Shown here piece after piece: positions 1 through 11,104 of a stretch of DNA of 64,000 bases. The DNA comes from Leucogyrophana mollusca (Eukaryota; Basidiomycota; Agaricomycetes; Boletales). The notes under the pieces were generated by a model. It was not told the origin of the DNA. It saw only the letters and a list, made by a program, of their open reading frames with translations, and did no database searches. A program made the position numbers and the translations under genes. Positions within the stretch are counted from its first letter, which is position 1. The number at the start of each line of letters is the position of its first letter. The stretch is taken from contig MU266398.1 in the NCBI GenBank assembly GCA_021014945.1, positions 56,568 through 120,567 on the forward strand. Direction: 5' to 3'.

Positions 1-3000
1 TGACGCTGGTACCACTGAGGGTAAGGCAACGGGCGCGGGGACGATGACCTCCGGCGGCACCGAGAGCATCATCATGGCCGTCAAGACCTACCGCGACTGG
101 GCACGCGCGACCAAGGGCATAACCCGCCCCGAGATGGTCGTCCCCGCGAGCGCGCACGCCGCGTTCGACAAGGGCGGCGCGTACCTCGGCGTGAAGGTGC
201 ACACCGTGCCCGTCGATCCTGTGACGCGCAAGGTGGACGTTGGGAGGGTGAGGAGGGCTATGTGAGTCGTTCTTCCTTCCTTCCTTTGTCTGTTCTTTTG
301 TTTGTTTTTGGGTTGGGTTGGGTTGGGTTGGTGCTTGGGTTGGGCTGTCGCTGATGCTGTTGTCTTGGGCAGAAATCGGAATACGATCATGGTGCGTGCG
401 TTGTCTCCGTGTTTAGGGTGTGGGGCTGATGCGTATCCTTCCCTCCCCCTTCCCTTCCCTCTCCCACTCTTCCCTCCCCTCCCCTCTCCCACTCTTCCAA
501 TTCCCCCTCTCACTCGCACACCCACGCCCACACCCACACCCATCCCCACACCCCGCCCCATCACCTACCCCCCCACCACACACCCACACACCCACCCAGC
601 TCGTAGCCTCCGCGATCAACTTCCCCGACGGGAACCAAGACGACGTCCCCGCGCTCGGCGCGCTCGCCGCCGCGCACGGCGTCGGGCTGCACGTCGACTG
701 CTGCCTCGGGAGCTTCGTGGTGCCGTTTTTGGAGGAGGTGCGTGTGTTGTGTTGGTTGTGATTTTGGGGGTGAGCTGATGTTGATGACCTCGCTCCTTCT
801 TGTAACCCTCCTCCCTCCCATAATCGGCCCCTGCTCCCGCCTCTACTATCCCCACCCCACGCCTCTACAACCCCGCCCACGCCTCTACAACCCCGCCTAC
901 GCCTCTTACAACCGCCCATGCCCACGCCTCCCATAACCCGCCCAACCCGCAGGCAAACCTCGCAGCGGGCGAGACCCGCCCCGACGGGCGCGTCGCGTAC
1001 AAGCTCGAGCCGTTCGACTTCCGCGTGCGGGGCGTGACGAGCGTGAGCTGTGATACGCATAAGGTGGGTTTTGGTCCCTTGTTTGGTTTTTGGTTGGGTG
1101 GGTGTGGTGGAGATGGAGGTGGGGTATTGGATGGTGGGGGTGGAGGTGGGGGTGGGGGTGTGTTAGATGTGGTATCGGTGGACGTGACTTGCGCCCCCCG
1201 CGCGGGATTCTGTGTCTGTCCTGCACGCTGGCTGTTCGGGCTTCGGCCTTTGTCACTTGCCGCGCTCACGCATCTTTGTCTTGTTACGCTTATCCGTCTT
1301 TGTCTTGCTACGCTCACACATTTCTGTTTTGCTGCGCTCACGCATTTCTTTCTAACTGTTCGCTGACTTCGCCTACAATCAACCACAATCACAACCACAA
1401 CCACACCCCGACCCCGCCTACAACCCCACCCCTATCTCGCCTACGACCACAACCACAACCGCACATCGAAATCGACCCCGCTCCGTCACATCGGCGGCGT
1501 AACATACAGTATGGGTTCGCGCCAAAGGTGCGTTGGTTGATCTCTTTTTCTTACCTTGCCTTTTATTTCTATTTGTTTCGTTGGGATTGGGGTTGGGGCT
1601 TGGGGCTGGGGCTGGGTTTTGATTTAGAGTGGGTTTGTATTGGGGGGGGGGGGGGGTTGGCTCGGGAGGTGGTGATCGTCGTGCTGCGTGGTGAGGGTGA
1701 GGCGATCGTATGCTCGCTGCCCCCGGTGGCGATCTTCGTGTCGGACTGTATCGAGTTTCCGTTTTCCGCGCCGAGTTCTCTTCCTCTTCCTCTTCGTCAT
1801 ACCCACCACACCCAAAAACTAACGAATGTCGAATTCTCTCCCTCTTCGTCACGCCCACCATACTCAAATCACCACGACTGACGAACTAACAAATCCACAC
1901 CCAAATTGACTGACGAACTAACGAATCCAAATCACCCAACGAACCCAACCCCCACCCTCACACACACCACCCGGCAAAACAGGGCTCCTCGGTGATCATG
2001 TACCGCTCGGCAGAGCTGCGGCGGTACCAGTATTATGTTACGCCGGATTGGAGTGGTGAGTGGTTGCTTGCTTGGTTTTACCCGCTGATTCGATGGATTT
2101 TCGTCTACAGGCGGTGTATACGCGAGTCCCAGTCTCTCCGGATCACGGTACGCTCTTTTGTTTTGTCGGGCATCTGGCGAGGGTTCGGAGCTGACGTTGA
2201 CTTTGACTCGTTTGCGCCGCTTCCTCGCGCCGTCTTCTGCATCCCTCACTCCCCGTCGCTACTCCGTGGCGCTGACTCCTCATCATCCATCGGTGCCCCC
2301 CTCCCTCCCGACCCCACACCCCCTCCCACACCCCCACCCGACCCCAGCCCCGGCGCCCTAATCGCCGGCACCTGGGCCGCCATGCAATACATGGGCTCCG
2401 CGGGCTACCTCGCCTCCTGCCGCGCCATCGTCTCCGCCACGCGGCGCATCGCGAACGCGATCGAGGACGAGATTCCGGAGCTGTACGTTTTGGGGTCGCC
2501 GCCTGCGAGTGTTGTGGCGTTTGCTGCGAGGGGTGGTGGTGTTGGTGTTGGTATGTTTTTGCGCTGGTTGGTTTGTGTTGTGTTCGCGAGGCTGATTGGT
2601 TGATTTGGGGCAGGGGGAAAAGAGGGGAAGGAGGGGAAAGAGGGGGGTGTGGATATCATGGAGGTGGGCGATGCGATGGGGAGGCGGGGGTGGCATCTGA
2701 ATGCGATTAGTGGGCCGGCGGCTGTGCATATTGCGTGTACGGTGAGTGGATTGGTTTGGATGTGGGGGTGGGGGTGGGGGTGGACTTGGGTGTAGTTTTG
2801 GGTTTGGGGGTCGAGCGACTGGGGAGGGATCGCCTTTTGGGTGGGGGGATCTGGTTGGGGATTTGGTGTTGGGGTCTGGCTCTCACGATTGGGCTGGGTC
2901 CGCTCAGGCTACGTCTGCTCGTGGCCAGACACCCAAGTTCAGCTACCTATCCCACCCCGCACACTCCTCACTCTTCACGCACGCACTCATACTCATACCA

Positions 3001-4260
3001 ATGCCAACTCGATACTAATGCCAACTCACTCATGCTAATGCCAACTCGCCTTTGCAGCTCCTGACGGTCCCGGTCGTGGACACCTTCATTGCGGATCTCA
3101 AAGCGTCCGTCGAGGAGGCAAAGACGAAGCCGAGTGGACAGGGGACGATGGTTAGGCTGTATGGTGCGTGTTTTGGTTTTGGGTTTGTCTTGTGCCTGGA
3201 TTTTCTGTTTTTCGTTTTGTTTTGGTGCCTCTTGTGTTTCGCTTTGGTGCCACCTATGCGTTTCGCTTTGGTGTCTGTATTTCGCTTCGACTTCCGCGTT
3301 TTCGATACCATGGGCGTATGGCAGCACGCGTCGTCTTGGGCGTGGTGTCATGCTCGGCGGCGTTGTTGCGGCGTAGTTGCCCGACGACTTCACTCCAGCA
3401 TAGTTGCTCGGCCTCGGCGTTCACGTCTGGTGGATTAACATTTATGCGTGTAGGCGTGGCATGCGCGCCTTGATGTCGTTTACGTTGTTGGCATCGACGT
3501 GTGACGATCCGCGCCTACGTTGCTGGTATTGACCATCGGCATTGACATCCGGAGTCGGCGTCTTGTCTTCGGGGCGTGGACGTTATCGACGTCATACCCG
3601 ATACATTTTTATCACGATCGCGATTGCGATTGCGATCGTATCATCCTTCTCTTCCGTTGGGCGGAGTTTCTTCAATTCATTTGAGCGGAACTTGGGAGGC
3701 GTTCTTGACATCTTTTGCTTGCTCTTATCGCTCTGCTATATGTATGTTTAGCGGCACTGCTATATGTTCTCCCGTGTCGTCTTTCCGTTCATCTTCCCGC
3801 CGGTGTTTTGTACACGTCTTCTGGTTCGCGCTTCGCTCGTTGTAGCTCGGCTTCTCCCTGGTCGTTCGGGTTCTTCCCTGATCGATCGGGTTTGCCCGCT
3901 AGCAAGCGCCTTATATGTGGAACGCGAGGCGCATCGACGTAATCCCAGTCCCCAGATTCGTTACAGCCCCTCCTTCCCCTACCATCCCCTCGGTGCCCAT
4001 GAGCCGTGCCAAACTCTAGCGCTCATTCATGAACCATGTTTTCGGTCTTCGCGACATCTATCCTCTTTCACTCGCTGTCGTTGTGTTGTGTTTCACAACG
4101 TTTAGTTTATCCTTTCTAATTCATTTCCTCTGATTTGTTCTCACCCCCTGCGCTGTCTCTGATATTCTGCTACACAGGCCTCGGCAAGTCAAGCGCAGTG
4201 GGCCCGACGATGGTCCGCGAGCTGGCAGCTTCGTTTTTGGACACGCTGTATCAAGCGTAG
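1..4260 (+). CDS. DPL1: Sphingosine-1-phosphate lyase, 3' part (5' end outside window)
   Basis: PLP-dependent lyase that ends sphingolipid breakdown by cleaving phosphorylated long-chain bases to ethanolamine phosphate and a fatty aldehyde, normally at the ER membrane. Proposed exons: 1-261, 373-391, 600-737, 953-1063, 1510-1527, 1983-2055, 2111-2147, 2348-2550, 2614-2741, 3058-3163, 4178-4260. Phases agree throughout and give 391 visible residues, about two thirds of the usual 560-590; the N-terminal membrane segment is missing. Motifs seen: [10 protein letters not shown] near the start, [19 protein letters not shown], then CDTHK with the expected PLP-binding lysine as the last codon of its exon, YGFAPK in an 18-nt exon, and GSSVIMYR. 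Introns reach 446, 455, 316 and 1014 nt, far longer than elsewhere in the window, and are full of simple sequence. The family assignment is firm; exact borders of the shortest exons are inference. Confidence 0.93.
835..945 (+). repeat. Tandem repeat of about 20 bp inside a lyase intron
   Basis: About four degenerate copies of a unit built on CCCACGCCTCTACAAC lie in the intron before the exon starting at 953. The repeat is C/A-rich on the coding strand and forms part of the A/C-rich 3' half of this intron. Confidence 0.6.
1258..1353 (+). repeat. Degenerate 24-bp tandem repeat inside a lyase intron
   Basis: About four copies of a 24-bp unit of the form TACGCTCACGCATTTCTGT plus a short tail are visible in the 446-nt intron 1064-1509. 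Copies differ by several bases each. It explains the repetitive threonine/leucine-rich open frames seen here, which are not genes. Confidence 0.6.
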
Positions 4261-7200
4261 CAGCGGGCGCCGCGGACCACCAAACCATCGCCTCAACGAA
4301 CCCAAAGCACCTGATTCTTGGCCAAACCGGCATGTTCTCGAAGACACGGCGGGCGTGCGGGTGTGGTCCCAGGATGCTGCGGTTGTGGAGTAACTCTGTG
4401 ATTCTGGGAAACTTTGGGTCCGAACGCTGCTGCTATTCACTCTTTCCTTCTTTTTTCCTCTGTTCTTGCGATCGTTTTGATCGTTTTGGGTATTTAAGTA
4501 TGCGGTCGCTATTATGCGGTGTGTGTTATGTGCTATCTCTAGAATATCGTTGATGCACTAGGACAACCACGGGATCTTGAACCGAATACTTCTGCTCGAT
4601 GTGTTGCATGTGCGACGCTGACACAGGTGTCAATCATATATATCGAGTTCCATGATGCCTGTATCGATCATGATCATGATCTCACAGGCACGCCAGAGCG
4701 TGGATATCGCACTGGTAAATGAAAGAAAAAGTAAGCTTGCTGTCTTTCCATCGGCTCCCAGCGTTGATGAAGTATTTATAGCGCCGAGCCTGGCCGCCCG
4801 CCCATCCGCGTCGTTGGCCGCGTTCCGTGACCACGCCGTTAATTCCATGTGTCCGTATTCCGTGTCCTTGCCCTCCGCCCGACAGACGGCCACAGACGGA
4901 ATGCCGGCGGTATGGCTATTCGCAAAAGGGCCTCCTTCCGAGATTGATTCGCGCGTACGACCTGTGACGAGGCAATGGTCATTCCACTGCGATATCGACG
5001 CACGTGCTTAAGGAAGGGGCTTGGGCTTCTGATTTCAGGCAGTGACGAGGGCGTCACTGCAATGGTTTGATATCGGAGCTTGCGCAGGACGGCGGTGTGC
5101 TTGAGGAACGCCCGGTGGAGTGGAGTGGTCTGGACGTGCGGTTCTTTCTCGAGCGATGAATGCGGTGACCAGAAGTAGGAGCGCAGTTGCGCGTCGTGGC
5201 GAGTAACCGCCAGTGAGTGAAGAAGGAAATGTAAAAGGGCTATGTACTGTATTTGCTCTGCTTCATCTCTCCGGTGTTCTCGAATCATGCCTTGTATATG
5301 GTGCTCCATGCGCCGAGATATGTCAATTGTCATTGTCAGGGAGGTCAAGGGGCGCTGATAACTTGCATGCATGTCTCCTTGTTCTAGACTTCGGAACGGA
5401 AGCAGGAATGTACATACGGAGATGAGGACAACATTCTCGAGTGACGAATTGCCTTATGCGCTCCCGAGGGCTGATTTTGCGCACTGATCGACGAAAGCGG
5501 AAACCGGGCGTACCTGGAGGCTGGGAGATCTGGGTACGCTCTACGGACTGTGCGTAGTCCATGTCACAGCACGCACTGCGTCATAACCCCCCTGGTAAAG
5601 GCGAGCGTGGATGCGCGCTGAGGTTCCACTTGGCCTTCGTGCGAGCGTCGCGGGAGAACTCTCGGAAGATGAGAGGCTAGGCCATGCTATCCCAGTTCCT
5701 TGGGCAAGTACCTGCGAGAGAGAAGGGTGCGTCGTGAGAGGTAAAATGATGGAAGCTAGGATATGTAGATGAGCATTGCAGCTCAGTTAGCTGTTCAGAC
5801 AACAAAAAGATGCGGCGCCACATTCCCCCGTCCATGCTGTATCGGTTGAGTCTCGGCTCTAGCTGCGCATGATGGAAGGGAAACTCGGACTCGATGTACC
5901 TGGTGCACAGAACGAGTGGCTGGAAAACACGTTCAATTCTCCTGAATCGGATGCCATCATCAATTTATAGATCCTTGGAACTTGGAAGATTGACGAATCC
6001 GCGGACGCACGTCAGTATAAGGTACGTAGCTTCCCGCAGAACGGAGTGTGGGTGTGGACCCCTTTACCTTCCATTCAGTCCTTAAGCTTTGTGGAACATA
6101 GAACGCTTGAGCAGAACAGAGAACCAGGATGTAGGTACTTCCGCGTTCATACGCGGCCTATATGTCCGATTGCATGCCGAGGCCGCGGCGCATCAATTGA
6201 GTGTGTGGTCGGAGTACGTCGTCCGTGTTGAGAGATAAGCTGATTATATAGCGAATGCCCTGGAAAATTGTGGCGACGGATCTAGGCAGAGGGTGAACTT
6301 GTGGTGGGAGACGATTGTGGTGATAACGGGTGATATCCGCCACACACTATTCCGTCTCGTCGGAGAGATGTGATATTGAGGGTGCGAGAGGTTCGGAAAT
6401 CGTTTTGAAAATAGGCTCTTTCATTCCTCCATTGGAACCAAGGGGCTGGCGTATCGTTCGCCTTTGATGAAAGGTGATTAAGGTAAGGAAGAGGGTGACC
6501 CCGATGAAATGGAACACAATGGAGGGCAAGGTAAAGGTACGACTTGCATTAAAAAGGCTTCGAGTTCTGCAAACAAGCTTCATGAGATTGACATGAGATT
6601 GTGGGCAGTAACGGGGGCGAAGACGAAGTTCTTCCATTGATTCTGGCTCATAGCCTAGAACAGCGTGAGATCGAGCGAAAATGTTTCCAGGCGTGAGATT
6701 GAATGCTTGCAGATAGCAACCGGCGCGTGGAAATAGCCCGAGTTCAAAGAATGTTCGTCATGCTGTTTGAATTTGAGTGGGTCAGTCTGACCCACTTGAG
6801 GGAAATGAACATCTACGAGCCTGAACATTGAACTCGGATCTTCTGGAACAGACAAGAGCCCGAAGACACGGGCTAGTACGGGATACGTGTGGATTTTCTT
6901 GTTATCCTCGCAGTCATAAGTGACCAAGGCCAACCTTATTATGGCGGGACCGCACAAGATGTTAAGTAATTATCGCGACATTGCGGTACCTCGAGTGTCG
7001 GAGTGGGTATGACTCGAAGGCGGTCAGGCACAGTGCGATAACACTATCAAGCCATCATAAACCAAGTTAGGTCTCCCGAGGCTGTTAAGCAGAAATCAAA
7101 CGTTCGCAGTTTCTAGATCACTCTGATTGAGCGCTCAGAGACCAGAAATATTACTCCCTGCCACGCCGCCATTGTGTCTGCTTCCTGGTCGCTAAAGCGT

Positions 7201-8067
7201 GGTTTCTCTGTGACGCCGGTACGTGCCAGCGCCGCGGAGGAATTCGCATCAGGCTCGTCATAGAAATGAATAGGGATGCCTGGCGTGCGCAAGGCTGGCA
7301 TTAGCCGAGCTATCGGACAGACGAGGACCAAAACCAACGTAACGCTGCATGGAGGACTCCGGAGATCATTTCCGTGTCTCGATATCCAGATTGTGCAGAA
7401 CCGGTCCGACTGTAAGAGACTATGCGGTGCATTTTTCGATAAGGAAAACACTTTCGAAACAGGGGTGAAGTGAGCGAGTGGAGGTAGAGAATGCTCTGAG
7501 TCTGCCAGATTTGCACCCAAAAGCATTAGTTTTGAGACAAAGGAAAGGTATACGAATCCGGGATGCGGACGGAGGCGGACCGCGGAATAAGGGAGTCCGG
7601 CGAGGCTATGCCGGCATATATTGGCGGAGTTGGACGGAATGAGACAACCATCCCGCTTCGTATCGCGAGTTTGTGTTTATACTTAACCCGCCGGCTCGGA
7701 AAATTGAGGTTACTGCTCAGGAAAACACCAAAAACGAGTATAAGAATGGCGATGAAAGGGTTATTTCTGGGACTACCTTCTGTTCGTTCTGCCTTTTCTA
7801 TTCCGGTTCCCTGAGCACGCTGGCGACCGTCAAATAGCGAAGACCTTCCCCCTCTTACCCGCCATAGATTGAGCCCCAGCCGTCCCCCGATATTGCAGTC
7901 CCATTCTTGTCTTGCGCCCAGTCTGTGCTTGGGGTTCGTTCTTCTGCGCAAGGTTTGCGCTTTCCACGCCGCTTCTGTCTATTTGCGACCCCGTGCTCTG
8001 TTTCCATTCTTCCTTTGTTAACTAGAACCCTGCTTTTGGAGCCAGGTCTCCGTCTCCTTCTCCCATC
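4261..8067. other. Gene-poor stretch of about 3.8 kb
   Basis: No recognisable protein, tRNA or rRNA was seen on either strand. The longest open frames (4839-5372, 6655-6957, 7113-7526 and 7526-7951, all minus) lack family motifs and consistent splice-linked continuation. The last few hundred bases before 8068 are C/T-rich and probably hold the promoter and 5' leader of the arrestin-like gene. Degraded transposon sequence cannot be excluded. Confidence 0.5.
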
Positions 8068-10514
8068 ATGGCGTTCTCTCTAACAAGACCAGCTTCCCCA
8101 TCTCGCGAGAGTCACATTACACATAATAACGTCGGTCAGGACGAAGATCATCTGTCTTCTGCGCTCCATGCCGCCCTGCAGAACTTTACCTCCTCTGGGC
8201 CGTCTGTACACCATACCTCAGACCACGACATGGGCAAAGAGAGAGAAAGGTCAGGTATCGAAATCAGTGTCAATTCCGACTGCCTTGCCCTCAAAGGCAC
8301 AGGAGTCGATGTGGAGCCCACGCTGCTCTCTGGACATGTTGTTCTGCATCTAACAGAGTCGACCTCCATCAAAGAAATTACTCTGCAGTTTAGGGGAAAG
8401 GCGAGGCTACCTGCCCCAGCGAGCGAGCCGTGAGTACATACGGACCCGCAGTGACTGCCTCCGAGCTTCACTAACTCCACTCCCCACGCAGGCTCTCACT
8501 CAACACTTCGCCACAGACGTACACCATTTGCAATCATGAGTGGTCGTTTTTGGAGGGTGAAAAGCGTCACAGTCATACCCTCAAAGCTGGACGCCACTTG
8601 TTCCCTTTTCAACTGCAGCTAGGCGGGTCTCTCCCATCGACTATAGGGACGAGCCTTTATGGCGCCTCTGTGATCTACAAGCTACGCGCCGTCGCGGTTC
8701 GTCCAGGATTTGGACATAATATGCAAGCCGCTTTGCCCATATCCATCATTCGCTCATTTGCCCCGGAGGCGCTCGAATACCAGCAAACTCTGGAGATAGA
8801 AAATACCTGGCCGGAAAAACTAATGTATTCCATCATGATACCACACAAGGCGTGGGCCATCGGTGACAAGCTCACTGCGATCGTCAAGTTCTCTCCCCTT
8901 TCCAAGGGAGTACGCGTGCTAACAGTCGTCACCAACGTCAACGAGACGACGAAGCTGCATGGCCGTGGTGGGATCCAGGAGCAGACTCGCAGCGTTGCTA
9001 CAGCAAAACACGAGATCGTCGGCGGAAAGGCGGTGCCTCTGATAGAACAGCATCATGGACACCGCGTTCCCCTGCATGGGCCTCATGGCTCACTCTCACA
9101 GTCCATCTCCCCCTCGGTACCAACTACACCTGGACTTTCCAGCGAGGACCGGACATTGAGCTTTGGATCTCTTTCTGCAACTGGTCAAGACCTCACATTG
9201 AGACAAGTGCCCAGTGTAGCAACGTCATCATCTTCACATGAAGGGTCTTCCAGTATGCCCACTCCTCCCATACCTGATTCAAATACCCCATCCACGTCGT
9301 CTGGGGAATCACTTTCGCACGAGGAATCGGAAATCGGCGAAGTCGATGTCGTCACCCAACTGAACCTCACCATTCCCTTTGCCGCAACGCCTTCGCATGC
9401 CCTCGAGCCCATCACGGTGAGCCATCGCATACGATGGTCCATCCTCATGAGCAACCTTGACGGACATACCTCCGAGCTCCGCTGCTCTCTCCCCCTGCAC
9501 ATCCTTGACCATCGCCTCCTCGATGAGTCACGCTCAAATACAGCTGCTACGCGTCGCCTCGTGCTCGGCGGACATGAGGTCCCGCAAGACGAGCAGGAAA
9601 TGGAGCTGCCAAGTTATACTGCGCACGTGCGCGATCGCGTCGCGAACATGTACCTGCCCGAGGCGGCCACCATGCGCGTGACTAATCCTTGGATTCACAA
9701 CGGCGTCAGCCCAACACTTATGGGTGAGAACCAGTCTATTCCAGGTGCGTGGACGCCCTCGGGTGCTTCATCGCCACTCCATGCACATCCTGTGTTGTCG
9801 CACCTCCCACATGCCCCTCAGTCGGGCACCAGCACGCCGCTTGACTGGGTTAACTCTGAACTTTTACTTTCGCTATCCAACGAGGCACCACCACGACCGA
9901 GCACGAGCACAAATGGGCACTCGCCAGCTCATTCAGATCCGGGCAGTGGGCCTTCGAGCAGACCAGATTCCCGACTCGTCAGCGGCCGCCCGAGTCGTGC
10001 GCCGAGTCCAGAACGCCACTTGACGCTGCCGTCAGCGGCGAACGGCACGCACGAGACGTACGTGCACAACGGCAGCCACGCCAGTCGGAATCTGCACGGG
10101 CTATTCAACATCTCCATGAAACCCCTGACGTCGCTGACCTCCCCTGGATGGCTCTCCTCGCGCTCCAACTCGTATAACAATCTCGCCGCGCTCTCTCCGA
10201 GCGCTGACCACGGCCTTCGTCCACACAACTACAATTCCGGACACCAAACGTCACGGACGGCGCCCCAGTCGCCGCCAGCGGAGCACGTACCCGAGTCGTC
10301 TTTGTGGCATCGTGCCTTCACGGAGGTGCCAGACTATGGGGTTGCATCGAGGGGGTTCATCGGGGGTGTACCGCCGCTCACTAGCATGCGCGGTCTGCCC
10401 TCCTACGAGGAAGCTGAGCGGTCTCTGGGCGATACCGATCTCGCTTCGCGACTGACCCTACCATTGTCCCGACGCCCATCACATCGTAGCACCCCTCTCT
10501 CCCCGCAATCATAG
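8068..10514 (+). CDS. Alpha-arrestin (ART/PalF-type) trafficking adaptor
   Basis: Two exons, 8068-8429 and 8492-10514, with a 62-nt intron, give 794 residues. An arrestin N-like fold is indicated by the segment with ITLQFRGKAR followed by KAGRHLFPFQLQLGGSLPST and YGASVIYKLRAVAVRPGF. The C-like fold follows (IENTWPEKLMYSI, GDKLTAIVKFSPLSKGVRV, then SHRIRWSILM). The second half is long, Ser/Pro-rich and probably disordered. Two LPSY motifs, near residues 492 and 755, resemble the (L/P)PxY sites with which fungal arrestins recruit the Rsp5 ubiquitin ligase. By family, it should link Rsp5 to membrane transporters or a pH sensor for endocytosis. The ATG at 8068 is the first in frame and follows a C/T-rich leader. 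Which ART subgroup it belongs to is not clear. Confidence 0.85.
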
Positions 10515-11104
10515 CAAAACTAATTGTTCAAGCTGAACGTCTCCCTGTAACTTATGCATGTTGATCACGGTCACCACCCCTCCCCTGCTGTTTCTTATGA
10601 TCACACTTACGACCATCGTGACGATCTGTAGCTAGAACTTGTACCACTCACCAATATTTAGACGCCACACCCTCTCCTCTTGCTTCTCTTGCATATTTTG
10701 GATGTATGAGCATATTTTCCTAGGTTCTGCATGCATTATTTAGAAACATGCTAGTGATACGTTCTGTGCCTAACCTGGCTCGTATATTGAGTCCCGACTA
10801 ATAGTGAGCAGTGGGAAATAATAATTTCATACCAGAACCGTACACACACATGCTACAGATTTGGGTTGAGACGCAAATTATAACAGAAAACGAGATAGAC
10901 AGGGGAAAAAGAAAGGAAAACTAGGTAGGGCAACAGTCGACGGGACAAACGAGCGATATAGGAAGGTTGTCGAAAAACAATATGTATGTAAAGAGGCGCC
11001 CTATGCACGACGACGAGACCAATGTACCAGCAGAATATACGTACAAGAAATCGGATAAATGGTGAAGAGTATGTGGAGTATGTGACCGCCCGTTAAGCAT
11101 CCAG
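10515..11104. other. Intergenic region between convergent genes
   Basis: This 590-bp A/T-richer stretch lies between the convergent arrestin-like and Ccr4 genes and should hold both 3' UTRs. No ORF with coding character was seen. Confidence 0.5.

Noticed and set aside
1258..1353. CRISPR-like spacing of short repeats
   Set aside because: Copies are degenerate and directly adjacent with no unique spacers, inside an intron of a eukaryotic gene.
302..1404. Several open frames of 110-215 codons rich in Pro, Thr, Gly or Arg on both strands
   Set aside because: They run over low-complexity introns and exons of the lyase gene in other frames and vanish once exons are assigned.
4839..5372. 177-codon minus-strand frame
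   Set aside because: No domain, no splice-linked neighbours, and an equally long competing frame on the other strand.
6655..6957. 100-codon minus-strand frame that reads somewhat protein-like
   Set aside because: I could not link it to any upstream or downstream exon or to a known family.
7050..7100. 5S rRNA-like phrase (AGGTCTCCCGAGGCTGTTAAGC)
   Set aside because: Surrounding sequence does not fit 5S rRNA length or its internal promoter, and no T-run terminator follows.
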